Assembly (NCBI RefSeq): GCF_031569985.1
Contig: NZ_JAMQKA010000031.1
Location: 1 to 64,000, forward strand
Length of the DNA stretch: 64,000 bases
Direction: 5' to 3'
DNA from: JAMQKA01 sp031569985
Lineage (GTDB): Bacteria; Bacteroidota; Rhodothermia; Balneolales; Balneolaceae
Below the pieces are notes generated by a model, which was not told the DNA's origin, searched no databases, and saw only the letters and a list, made by a program, of their open reading frames with translations. The translations under genes and the position numbers were made by a program. This document shows, one piece after another, positions 17,600 to 25,662 of the stretch (position 1 is the first letter of the stretch; each line of letters opens with the position of its first letter).

Positions 17600-18559
17600 A
17601 TGAAAAAGCGACTCACATATCCCCTTCTCGTTTTAGCCTTTTTAATTCCTGTTGATCTCCTCGGGCAAACCTGTAGTTGTGCAGGAGCACCGCTAATCAG
17701 TTCACAAAGCATTAGTTCCGCCTCAAAAGGAAATCTCCTGGTAGGGTTGACCTATCAGTATAATGATATCTCTAATCTTTACACCGGAGATACCCAGCTA
17801 ACCAATCGTTCGGTGGAACGGAACACCCAGTCCACGCTTTTGGAGTTTAATTATGGTATAACAAGTCGACTGACTGTCTCTGCAACAACCACATTTGTTC
17901 GAAAGCAGCGGACTGGGCTTCTAAATCCGGGCAATCGCGATCAGTTGACTACTCAAGGCATAGGCGATGGCCTCGTACTGCTTAAGTATGTGCTGCACCA
18001 GAATACCATTCGCGAGCAGTATCAGCTGGCCGTAGGTGGCGGCGGGAAAATACCGTTTGGGAAGAGCTCCCTTACGCAAAATGGTATAGCTCTGAATATG
18101 GATATGCAGCCGGGTACCGGGGCTTGGGATGGCGTGCTGTGGTCCTATTTTTCCAAAACATTTGCACCGGCTTCAACCATCAATTTTTTCCTGTTCAACA
18201 CATACAGGATAACCGGCACCAATGAGCGTTTTGGCAGTGATGACCGCTATAAGTTTGGAAATGAATGGGTAGTCAATGCCGGTATTACAGACACGTTCCT
18301 TCCCAACCTCTCCTATATCGGTATGATCAATTACCGATCAACCAGCTCTGATGAGCGTAATGGTCAGGCACTGCCCAATACCGGTGGAAAATGGGTTAAT
18401 CTCGAACCGGCATTTCGTTACCAGGTTTCGCAGGGATTGTCCGTAAAGTTGTCTGGCCAAATTCCGGTATATCAACACCTCAATGGGACCCAGCCCACCA
18501 CGGCTTATACTGCTTCATTTTCCCTGTTCTACAACTTCGGGAAACGAGTCATCTTCTAG
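17600..18559 (+). CDS. Outer-membrane transporter-like barrel protein
   Basis: This is a 319-residue protein with a signal peptide (MKKRLTYPLLVLAFLIPV, cleavage near LLGQT). The mature start has a Cys-Ser-Cys pair (TCSCAG). The rest is a series of amphipathic strands (LLVGLTYQYND, LLEFNYGITSRLTVSA, FRYQVSQGLSVKLSGQ) ending FSLFYNFGKRVIF. It resembles the MetA-pathway/transporter barrel group (PF13557-like). It begins a plus-strand run with the two DUF3179 genes, so it probably shares their unknown role. Confidence 0.65.
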   Translation: MKKRLTYPLLVLAFLIPVDLLGQTCSCAGAPLISSQSISSASKGNLLVGLTYQYNDISNLYTGDTQLTNRSVERNTQSTLLEFNYGITSRLTVSATTTFVRKQRTGLLNPGNRDQLTTQGIGDGLVLLKYVLHQNTIREQYQLAVGGGGKIPFGKSSLTQNGIALNMDMQPGTGAWDGVLWSYFSKTFAPASTINFFLFNTYRITGTNERFGSDDRYKFGNEWVVNAGITDTFLPNLSYIGMINYRSTSSDERNGQALPNTGGKWVNLEPAFRYQVSQGLSVKLSGQIPVYQHLNGTQPTTAYTASFSLFYNFGKRVIF

Positions 18560-18584
18560 TCAATACAAACCAATGGTGAACAAA

Positions 18585-19685
18585 ATGAAATCGTTAAAAC
18601 CGTTTATATTAGCAAGTTTGGTGCTGGTATTTACCGGCTGCAGTTCTGTCAATGATAGTTCTAGCGGTAATAGTCTCGTGGAAGGCGACTGGCTCATCCC
18701 CAGGGGTGAGGTTGTGGATGGCGGGCCGGGGCAGGATGGCATTCCCTCCATCGATGATCCACAGTTCTCCGTTGCTAGCAATGTGAGCTATGTCGGTGAA
18801 ACCCGAATAGTCACCGGGATCAAAATCGGAGATACGATCAAAGCTTACCCGCACCAGGTCATGGACCATCACGAAATTGTAAATGACGCGGTAGGTGATA
18901 CCCCGTATTGCCTCACCTTGTGTCCGTTGACAGGAACCGCAATCGCGTGGGAGCGGGTCATCGATGGAGAAACGGTTGAATTTGGGGTGTCGGGTTGGCT
19001 GTTCCGAAACAACCTTATCCCGTACGACCGAAAAACAGGAAGCCGGTATTCCCAGATGCAGATGCGCGGGATTAACGGCCCTGAGTCTAGCACCCAGCTA
19101 AACACGATACAGGTCATTCAGACCACTTGGAGTACATGGCGGGAGATGTATCCCGATTCGCAGGTGCTCACCACCAATACCGGTTTCAGCCGAAATTACA
19201 GCGGTTACGTGTACGGCCGGGATTACTACCTGGATGAGAATTCTGGGACGCTCTTCCCTGTTCAAAACTCTGATAACCGCCTGCCCAACAAGGCACGGGT
19301 ACATGGTATTATTGCAGAGCTACCGGCGGATCAGAACGCGCAGGTGAAGGTGTATCAGATAGGGTTGTTCGGGGAAGGAGTTCATCTTGTTTCCGATCAG
19401 GTTGGAGGTGAAGATGTTATAGTCGCAGGAAGTACCAACTATAATTTTGCTGTTTCCTTCCACGCACTTCCTGAAGATGGTACCGAGCTTAATTTTGAAC
19501 CGGTACAGGACGAATTGCCATTCATCATGGAAGACCAGGAGGGGAACCGCTGGGATCTGTTCGGCTATGCCGTGGAAGGGCCGCGGCAAGGAGAACAGCT
19601 TGCTCCGACCAACTCCTACACCGGGTACTGGTTTGCGTGGGCTGACTTTTTCCCGGAGCTGTCTATCTACCGGTGGAATAGTTAG
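18585..19685 (+). CDS. DUF3179 lipoprotein, copy 1
   Basis: This is a 366-residue protein of the DUF3179 family. I start at ATG 18585, which gives a lipoprotein signal ending FTGC; an ATG at 18573 adds four residues. The longer frame running back into the previous gene is not real. Conserved family features are the CPLTGT motif with its Cys (LTLCPLTGTAIAW), FGVSGWLFRNNLIPYDR, SQMQMRGI, VLTTNTGFSRNY and the C-terminal WFAWADFFPE. The biochemical function is unknown. It is followed after 32 bp by a paralogue, clearly a tandem duplication. Confidence 0.85.
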   Translation: MKSLKPFILASLVLVFTGCSSVNDSSSGNSLVEGDWLIPRGEVVDGGPGQDGIPSIDDPQFSVASNVSYVGETRIVTGIKIGDTIKAYPHQVMDHHEIVNDAVGDTPYCLTLCPLTGTAIAWERVIDGETVEFGVSGWLFRNNLIPYDRKTGSRYSQMQMRGINGPESSTQLNTIQVIQTTWSTWREMYPDSQVLTTNTGFSRNYSGYVYGRDYYLDENSGTLFPVQNSDNRLPNKARVHGIIAELPADQNAQVKVYQIGLFGEGVHLVSDQVGGEDVIVAGSTNYNFAVSFHALPEDGTELNFEPVQDELPFIMEDQEGNRWDLFGYAVEGPRQGEQLAPTNSYTGYWFAWADFFPELSIYRWNS

Positions 19686-19717
19686 GTAAGCGGGAATTGC
19701 ATTAATCACTTTATACC

Positions 19718-20854
19718 ATGTTATCAACCATAAAAAGAATATTAATCCTACTTCTGGGAATCGGAATATTCGGCTGCACTATGGTCTCGGAAAATGGAGA
19801 AAGTGTAGGTGGGGACAGCCCTTTCTCCGGCCGGTGGTTTTCGAGATCAGGAAACTGGTTGATTCCAAATGACGAAATTGTTGATGGAGGAGCTGGAGCC
19901 GATGGCATCCCGTCTATCGACGATCCCCAGTTTCAGCCAGTCGGCAGCCCGGCTACGGAATATATTGCCGACCGAAGACTCGTGATCGGAATTAAGATCG
20001 GAGAAACCGTCAGGGCCTACCCACACCAGGTCATTGCCTGGCATGAAATTGTAAACGATCAAATTGGTAATACAAATTTTGCCCTCACCTACTGTCCGTT
20101 GACCGGTACAGCCAGTGGCTGGGACCGAACAGTTAACGGAGAAGTCACTGAATTCGGAGTCTCCGGCCTGTTGTTTCGTAACAACTTGATTCCCTATGAC
20201 CGCAATTCCAATAGCCTCTATTCACAAATGCAACTGCGCGGTGTTCGTGGTGATCACTCCGGGCGGCAGGTTACAGCTTATCCGCTGATCCAAACGACTT
20301 GGGAAACGTGGAAAAAAATGTATCCCAACTCACAGGTGCTAACCACCAATACGGGATTTGATCGTGATTACCACGGTTATGCCTACGGCCAGGAATATCT
20401 CGAAGAACGATCGGAGGCCCTTTTCCCTATCAAACATCGAGATAACAGCTTTTTTAACAAGGAGCGAGTCCATGGAATCATCGGCGGTCCCATTGATGAA
20501 TCAGGTGAGCCACCTCCTGTGAGAGTATTTGTTATTGAGCAGTTTGGAGCCGGGGTCAACCTGGTTCACGACCAAGTGGGAGACTTACCGGTCATCGTTG
20601 CTGGTAGTACGATTGACCAGTATGCCGTTTCTTTTATGCGGCGAACCGAAACCAGTGATATACTTGAGTTTACTGCGGTGCAAGATTCACTTCCTGTGAT
20701 TATGAAAGACCAGGAAGGCAACAGATGGGACCTGTTTGGTTATGCTGTTGAAGGACCCCGAAAAGGAGAACGCCTGATCCCCGTTCGTTCTTACTCCGGA
20801 TACTGGTTTGCCTGGCATGACTTTTATCCCCACCTGGAAGTCTATCAGCAGTAA
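19718..20854 (+). CDS. DUF3179 lipoprotein, copy 2
   Basis: This 378-residue paralogue of the upstream gene has a lipoprotein signal ending GIFGC. It keeps all family motifs: CPLTGTASGW, FGVSGLLFRNNLIPYDR, SQMQLRGV, VLTTNTGFDRDYHGY and WFAWHDFYP. Both copies share the phrase VDGGxGxDGIPSIDDPQF after the lipidated N-terminus. The two are similar along their whole length but well diverged, so the duplication is not recent. The function is unknown. Both would face the periplasm or cell surface. Confidence 0.85.
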   Translation: MLSTIKRILILLLGIGIFGCTMVSENGESVGGDSPFSGRWFSRSGNWLIPNDEIVDGGAGADGIPSIDDPQFQPVGSPATEYIADRRLVIGIKIGETVRAYPHQVIAWHEIVNDQIGNTNFALTYCPLTGTASGWDRTVNGEVTEFGVSGLLFRNNLIPYDRNSNSLYSQMQLRGVRGDHSGRQVTAYPLIQTTWETWKKMYPNSQVLTTNTGFDRDYHGYAYGQEYLEERSEALFPIKHRDNSFFNKERVHGIIGGPIDESGEPPPVRVFVIEQFGAGVNLVHDQVGDLPVIVAGSTIDQYAVSFMRRTETSDILEFTAVQDSLPVIMKDQEGNRWDLFGYAVEGPRKGERLIPVRSYSGYWFAWHDFYPHLEVYQQ

Positions 20855-21006
20855 TTATCTCCCGATTAAAATTTTACAATATACCGGTATGCTGATATTG
20901 GCTGCCTTTCCTAAAATTGAAACATCAATCTAACTCAACACAATCATTCATGATTCGTATCTGAATTGTACTTCTTTTCGCCGGTATTCTGTTCCCACAA
21001 ATTGCA

Positions 21007-21690
21007 ATGACTCAAGATCAGATCATCCTGCCGGTAAATCAATACGATGAAAGTTCGGATCCCAAACAGGAGGAAGAGAATCCGCGGTGGGCGCCCATGG
21101 AGGTGAAAGCAGATAACCGTACAGAATATTCCAAACGGCAGGACAAGGAGGGCAATACCGTAATTAGGGCAGAGAGCAAAAATGCGGCCTCAGGTTTGAT
21201 TTACAAGGTAGACATCGATCCATCTGAATACCCGGTTATTGAGTGGCGGTGGCGGGTTGACAACATCGTGGAGGGGGGAGATGTCACCAAGAAAAGCGGG
21301 GATGACTATGCCGCGCGAATCTATGTTACCTTTGATTATGACAAAGCCAACCTTGGTTTTACAGACTGGATTAAATACATGTTCATAAAAACGTTTACCT
21401 CCTACAATATACCGCTCCGGGCCATCAACTATATCTGGGCTAACGATACCGAGAAAAGCCGGATCGTTCCAAATCCCTTTACGGACTGGGTTCAGATGGT
21501 GGTAGTTAGAAATGGCAGTGACAAACGCCGGACATGGATTACTGAAACAAGGAATATTCTGGAAGATTACCGCAAAATATGGGGTGAGGATCCCCCGAGG
21601 ATATCGGGCGTGGCCATTATGACCGACACTGACAATACTGGCGGAGAAGCGGTAGCTTGGTATGGTGACATAGTATTTAAAAAGGAATAA
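21007..21690 (+). CDS. DUF3047 protein with signal peptide cut off by an in-frame stop
   Basis: This is a 227-residue DUF3047 protein: the core has EWRWRVDN, DDYAARIYVTFDYD, NYIWAN and VVVRNGSDKRRTW. Directly upstream in the same frame, ATG 20950 would begin a signal peptide (Met-Ile-Arg-Ile, then IVLLFAGILFPQIAMTQDQ), but its fifth codon is TGA (20962-20964). CGA to TGA is the simplest explanation. As written, translation would restart at ATG 21007 and give a protein without an export signal. The family function is unknown; it follows the two DUF3179 genes. Confidence 0.75.
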   Translation: MTQDQIILPVNQYDESSDPKQEEENPRWAPMEVKADNRTEYSKRQDKEGNTVIRAESKNAASGLIYKVDIDPSEYPVIEWRWRVDNIVEGGDVTKKSGDDYAARIYVTFDYDKANLGFTDWIKYMFIKTFTSYNIPLRAINYIWANDTEKSRIVPNPFTDWVQMVVVRNGSDKRRTWITETRNILEDYRKIWGEDPPRISGVAIMTDTDNTGGEAVAWYGDIVFKKE

Positions 21691-21953
21691 CCGAACATGC
21701 AGACTTCTAATGGCAAATATGTGAAACCGAAATCGACAATTTAATTACTGACTAATTTGGCTCATTTGGTAGTTTTTGAAGCAGTGTGTACTAGCAGCAC
21801 GGAGGTCCCAAATTGTATATAAAAGCATACTACGGAAAAGATAAACGACTGAATCTGATAATTTTTATCTAATAAACTCTTCAAGTTGAAATACGGAATA
21901 CCATTTAGAAAGAGGAAGGCGTTTCCGGCCTCCCTCTCTGTCATTGTGGATGG

Positions 21954-22339
21954 TCATGAAGTAATGGTGACTTCAACCTTTTGTTTTACGGCATTTCCTT
22001 TGAAAGCATAAAGCAGCGATACAGCAATAATCAATACCTGGAATTCCATTCCTCGTCCTCCATTATTTCCCATATTGCGCGTGGATCATTACTGCAGTAA
22101 ACAACAGGCCCGAGAGTCGTGTAGCCCAGTCGGGACCAAAACCACCCCAAAGCATAAGCAGGGCTCCTCCTACTTCAACAATACCAAGCGTCAATACCAT
22201 GATAAACGGCATCCCCATCATCGCCGTAACATCACCTGTCATCGCAATTTTGGGGAAGCCGTGATAAATGAGATTGCCGCCAAAGAAAGCCTGGGAAGCC
22301 AGTGTGTGCAATACCCGATAGTTTATTTAATTGATCCAT
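21954..22339 (-). pseudogene. DoxX family membrane protein with two frameshifts
   Basis: Three frames join into one DoxX protein. ATG at 22339 gives MDQLNKLSGIAHT. The next segment, in another frame, is LASQAFFGGNLIYHGFPKIA to VMIHAQYG, with DoxX-like hydrophobic helices. The third, again shifted, is GRGMEFQVLIIAVSLLYAFK to a TGA at 21954. The first shift lies in a CACACA run (two bases short) and the second in an AAA run (one base long), both slippage-prone. DoxX proteins are quinone- or thiol-linked membrane proteins. It stands in front of CcdA- and TlpA-type genes, consistent with a thiol-redox role when intact. Confidence 0.75.
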
Positions 22340-22448
22340 TTCATCCCTTTTGGGTTCGTAATTATTCGAATGTATTTATAAGATGATTTAGGATATAAAT
22401 GTCTTACTAATTACTATCTTTACTTTGGAGATACACCCGTCGAATCAA

Positions 22449-23117
22449 CTAAATAAGTACCAACTGGTAATGGATTACATAAATACCAGCAAGGATGAGC
22501 AAAACACCAGTAACCCGTTCCATATGAGGTAGGATCTTTCGCAGGTACTTCATCAGCAGATCTTTGGCAAACGTGGAAAGCAGAATGGTGGCAATCATCA
22601 TGCCGCTCAGTCCAACAAAATAGGCCCCGATGTAAGAGGCGCCCTGCCAGGCTGTAGGCGCGGCCAACGCCTGCGTGGCGACCACCAGAAACAGGGGAAA
22701 CAGGCAACCCAGCGCGCCGATGGCGTATGCGATGCCAAAGACAAAGGCTTCTACCGCTTCTGTTTGCTCGGTGGCGTTGTTCATGTTCAGGGAAAATGAA
22801 ACATTTTTACCCATAACCATCAGAATGCCGAGCACAATCAAAACGACTCCCATACCAATGGTGATCCACTTCATGTAGTCTTTTAGCACCTGGGCGGCGG
22901 CAATGATCATCCCGCCCGCAATGGCATAGACCACCAGGATTCCAAGAATGCTTAGCAGAGCCAGTTTAAGCCCGCGGTACAGCCGCCTGGCTAGTGGGGG
23001 ATCATCTTGTGAATTCCGCGAGATGAACGCCACGATATAACCGGGGAGCAGTGCAACGGCACAGGGTGCCAGAAAAGCCAGCACCCCCTGCATGAACGAA
23101 AAGGAGATAAAATCCAT
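22449..23117 (-). CDS. CcdA/DsbD-type membrane thiol-disulfide transporter
   Basis: This 222-residue integral membrane protein has six hydrophobic helices. The first carries FLAPCAVALLPGY, the conserved Cys of CcdA, and the fourth carries AIGALGCLFPL, the second Cys. The family carries reducing power from cytoplasmic thioredoxin to periplasmic thioredoxin-like partners. The start is six bases after the stop of the TlpA-like gene on the same strand, so the two are an operon and probable redox partners. Confidence 0.88.
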   Translation of the reverse strand: MDFISFSFMQGVLAFLAPCAVALLPGYIVAFISRNSQDDPPLARRLYRGLKLALLSILGILVVYAIAGGMIIAAAQVLKDYMKWITIGMGVVLIVLGILMVMGKNVSFSLNMNNATEQTEAVEAFVFGIAYAIGALGCLFPLFLVVATQALAAPTAWQGASYIGAYFVGLSGMMIATILLSTFAKDLLMKYLRKILPHMERVTGVLLILAGIYVIHYQLVLI

Positions 23118-23123
23118 CGGAAA

Positions 23124-23663
23124 TTAGCTCACTATCTGGTCGAACAGTTCGCGGTACTCTTCCTCACTGAGGGCAGTCTTGTTTTTCTGAAATACGATGT
23201 TGCCCTCCCGGTTGATGCCTACAGTCGTGGCCTGACTCTCTACGCCAAAATCGACCATGATGTCAGGATGTCCCCAGGTGGTTGGAAAGGTAAACCCTTC
23301 CTCTTTAGCCAGCTTGGTCATGACGTCCCGGGTATCGGTCGGATCAATACCTATGGCCACAAAATTCAGTTTGTCTTTATAATCCGGATACACCTTGGAA
23401 AGTACCGGCCAGTTTTTGGCGCAAACCGGGCACCATGAAGCGGTGAAATATACGACCATTGGCTTGTTTTCTTCGAGAGATTGTTGCAGGCTTACGGTAT
23501 TTCCTTCAATCGTGGTGACTTCAAAATTGGGCGCTTCTCTTAATTCTGTTTCACTAGCTGATGATGAGGTCTGTTCGTTGGAATCTGATTTTTTAGAGCT
23601 ACAAGCCATTGCCAAAAGAGACAATATGACGGAAAAGACTAGAATATTCGTTGATTTATACAT
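23124..23663 (-). CDS. TlpA-like thioredoxin lipoprotein
   Basis: This is a 179-residue periplasmic thiol-disulfide protein. I start at ATG 23663 (MYKSTN), which gives a lipoprotein signal ending LLAMAC; the longer frame adds 17 unlikely residues. The thioredoxin fold shows VVYFTASWCPVCAKNW with the WCPVC active site, then the cis-Pro region near QATTVGINREG. It would reduce or oxidise periplasmic thiols, recharged by the CcdA-like protein encoded next in the operon. Confidence 0.9.
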   Translation of the reverse strand: MYKSTNILVFSVILSLLAMACSSKKSDSNEQTSSSASETELREAPNFEVTTIEGNTVSLQQSLEENKPMVVYFTASWCPVCAKNWPVLSKVYPDYKDKLNFVAIGIDPTDTRDVMTKLAKEEGFTFPTTWGHPDIMVDFGVESQATTVGINREGNIVFQKNKTALSEEEYRELFDQIVS

Positions 23664-23812
23664 TGTTGAATTGAGAGTTAGTGGGTTGTTTAGATTATTG
23701 AACAATTTTTCCAAGTTCGGTTACCTGTACTGATAATATGAGAAGCGATTGTCTTACTACTTTTTTTATCTGAGTAATACCGCTGTTGAATAAAGCTTCA
23801 TTTTTTTAGAAC

Positions 23813-23845
23813 AAACCTGTCAGATTTTGGAAACCTGACAGGTTT
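23813..23845 (-). terminator. Hairpin after osmC
   Basis: AAACCTGTCAG (23813-23823) pairs with CTGACAGGTTT (23835-23845) around an 11-base loop. It lies 16 bp after the osmC stop. The T-run after the stem is weak, so it may work as a terminator or be one of the palindromic repeats common in this phylum. Confidence 0.5.
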
Positions 23846-23861
23846 AAGAATTATGTGCCTA

Positions 23862-24392
23862 TTAATTGGCTACCGCTTTGGTATGCTTTATTGTGCCAGA
23901 GATCGGGGCGCCGTTGGCAATGTTATCGAACATGGGAGAGTTTTTCTCGGCAGCCGCTTTGATCTGCTGTAGCGTCTCCTCATCGGCATCGGTTTCAACT
24001 TCTACCTCGTAGTTGATCTCGGGAAATCCAGGACGGACCCCATCATCTATATCGAGGTATCCCCTTAGGTCGTATGGTGCGGACACCTTGATCTTGAGAT
24101 TTTTATAGTCGATGTCATGAAAGTTGGCATTGGTAACCCAGCCTATAGTTAGGCAGGAGCCCAGTGATGCCAGCAACAATTCCATCGGGTCGATGCCTGT
24201 ATCACCGCCGCCCAGAGGCTTTGGTTCATCTGTGGTTATTTCAAAGCTGCGGGCCTTGTTGACGGCCACCGCTCCGTCTTTCCAGATGGTAACGGATTCA
24301 AATTTACCTTTTCCTTTTTCAGGATCCTTAGAAACGGCTTCCTTGGTTTGGGTGTACGTATCGATATCGAGTGTTTGGCAAGTACCAGACAT
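23862..24392 (-). CDS. OsmC/Ohr family protein with only one catalytic Cys
   Basis: This 176-residue protein starts at ATG 24392 (MSGTCQ); an upstream start would run into the attenuator region. The OsmC fold shows GGGDTGIDPMELLLASLGSC, with the first redox Cys, then a helix-strand region and NSPMFDNI, where family peroxidases have a second Cys before Pro. Here that position is Ser, so a classical two-Cys peroxidase cycle is unlikely and a thiol-transfer or binding role is possible. A Cys-rich leader frame and terminator precede it, so expression may follow cysteine supply. Confidence 0.88.
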   Translation of the reverse strand: MSGTCQTLDIDTYTQTKEAVSKDPEKGKGKFESVTIWKDGAVAVNKARSFEITTDEPKPLGGGDTGIDPMELLLASLGSCLTIGWVTNANFHDIDYKNLKIKVSAPYDLRGYLDIDDGVRPGFPEINYEVEVETDADEETLQQIKAAAEKNSPMFDNIANGAPISGTIKHTKAVAN

Positions 24393-24423
24393 AGTTATTG
24401 TTTTTTTGATTGTGGTTAGAAAT

Positions 24424-24459
24424 AAAAAAGGCCTCACCACAACTCAGTGTGATGAGGCC
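24424..24459 (-). terminator. Attenuator terminator between the Cys-rich leader and osmC
   Basis: On the minus strand GGCCTCATCACA (24459-24448) pairs with TGTGGTGAGGCC (24441-24430) around a six-base loop, with one mismatch, and is followed by six U (24429-24424). It lies 21 bases after the leader stop and 32 bases before the osmC start. This is a strong intrinsic terminator placed where it would block osmC unless disrupted. Confidence 0.85.
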
Positions 24460-24480
24460 GTAAGTGAGATTCAGATTTCG

Positions 24481-24564
24481 TTAGATCTTAATACACATAC
24501 CCCCATCACATGCTGTGATACAACAGCAGCAACCGTTCAAGGTGATATGTATAACTAAATGCAT
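24481..24564 (-). CDS. Cys-rich leader peptide of a putative attenuator
   Basis: This is a 27-codon frame from ATG 24564 to TAA 24481. Residues 10-16 read Asn-Gly-Cys-Cys-Cys-Cys-Ile, with further Cys at 19 and 24. The codons are TGC TGC TGT TGT. Codons 16-17 (ATCACA, 24519-24514) can pair with codons 19-20 (TGTGAT, 24510-24505). The segment TGTGATGGGG (24510-24501) can instead pair over 10 bp with CCTCATCACA (24457-24448), the 5' arm of the terminator. This is the layout of a trp-type leader with cysteine as the sensed amino acid. The frame is short, so its translation is inferred. Confidence 0.75.
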   Translation of the reverse strand: MHLVIHITLNGCCCCITACDGGMCIKI

Positions 24565-24592
24565 TGTTGTTTCTTTGTTTTTTCTAATGCTT

Positions 24593-24600
24593 CAAAAATA
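24593..24600 (-). promoter_or_regulatory. -7 element for the Cys leader and osmC
   Basis: The minus strand reads TATTTTTG, an exact TAnnTTTG match, 28 bases before the leader ATG. About 20 bases further upstream is a T-rich TTAGTTTTAG in place of a clear TTTG -33 box. Confidence 0.45.
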
Positions 24601-24890
24601 GGCTCTAAAAGCATCTAAAACTAACACGCTGCATATCTAAAACCACTCTGGAAGATGCGCTATTATCTATGACGACTGAAGAGAATAAAGTCTTACTAAA
24701 ATTTTTAAACAAGTTCTGCCGTAACAAATAGGACTCAGCCCAATACAGGATGCACACTTGACTTTCCCGATTGCAGTTCTGGGATACCTCTGTACTCATT
24801 TTCTATTTTCAGCATGACTGTGAGAAGCCTTTTTATTAAAAGAGAACAACCCGTCATTAGTTGCTCTCCCAAAATTATTTCAGATATTAA
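24601..24890. other. Intergenic region, nothing firm
   Basis: A 64-codon minus-strand frame occurs here but has no signal, family motif or convincing start context. I do not call it. Confidence 0.3.
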
Positions 24891-25598
24891 TTAAGGTAGA
24901 TGAACCGCAAACTGTATATCACGACAGGTGTTTGGTCCATGTGTTCCAAGTTCTTCAGGAACCGGAGGCAGGCCGGGATCAAAGATTGGTCCACAGCCAG
25001 CGTTAAACGAATGCAGCATCTCACTTACTAATTCGGGGATTTGGAGGCCATGGGAATGAACGATAAAATGTATCTCGGCTTTCTTGGCATCCCTCAATCC
25101 AGGAGAAGGCAGACCCAGCCAAGCTGGAAATATAGATCCGCTGTTATCTCCCTTGTTCCTGTGACCAGCGAAAGTGGCTTTACCCGAACCACCTATGACT
25201 CTGCCCGCAGAGTAAACCACATCCACATTGGCATCAAGATTGGCCAGGTCGTCATTACCACAATCATCCGTACAGTTTTCTGGATTATTGAATATGACCA
25301 TCCAAAGGGTAACGACCGTTCCGGGTTCCAGCTCAGTCGTTTCCAGGGTAAATGACACACCGTTCGATGTACGAACCAACCTTGATGAACCTACCTCATT
25401 CATCCCTTCAAACGTATATACATTCGAAATAGAATGAGTAGCGGCATTATGCATTTCCGTTGCCAGAGGCTGCAAATTCTCAGTTCCAGGCTTTGGTGCA
25501 ATGGGTGCTTCGGATTCACAACTCAATAACACCCCTATCACTGAACTACCTTCATACACTAATAAAATTCGCGTATCCAAAGAATTATTCACTTGCAA
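24891..25598 (-). CDS. Exported protein of unknown function, N-terminus uncertain
   Basis: This is a 235-residue frame. Residues about 22-27 look like a lipobox (GVLLSC followed by ESEAP), but the segment before it contains charged and polar residues and is a poor signal peptide, and the frame begins only at TTG. The body has a beta-rich FTLETTELEPGTVVTLWMVI segment, a CTDDCGNDD cysteine pair, IHFIVHSHG and a C-terminal NTCRDIQFAVHL. The Cys residues suggest disulfides and an extracytoplasmic location. I do not recognise the family. It is divergent from the HAD gene. Confidence 0.6.
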   Translation of the reverse strand: MQVNNSLDTRILLVYEGSSVIGVLLSCESEAPIAPKPGTENLQPLATEMHNAATHSISNVYTFEGMNEVGSSRLVRTSNGVSFTLETTELEPGTVVTLWMVIFNNPENCTDDCGNDDLANLDANVDVVYSAGRVIGGSGKATFAGHRNKGDNSGSIFPAWLGLPSPGLRDAKKAEIHFIVHSHGLQIPELVSEMLHSFNAGCGPIFDPGLPPVPEELGTHGPNTCRDIQFAVHLP

Positions 25599-25662
25599 AA
25601 GCTTTTGGTATATTTCGAACCTTTATAGCACGTTATAACAGACAGGCAAACACAATCCCTTT

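Noticed and set aside
24605..24799. 64-residue minus-strand frame upstream of osmC
   Set aside because: No recognisable motif or export signal, and poor start context.
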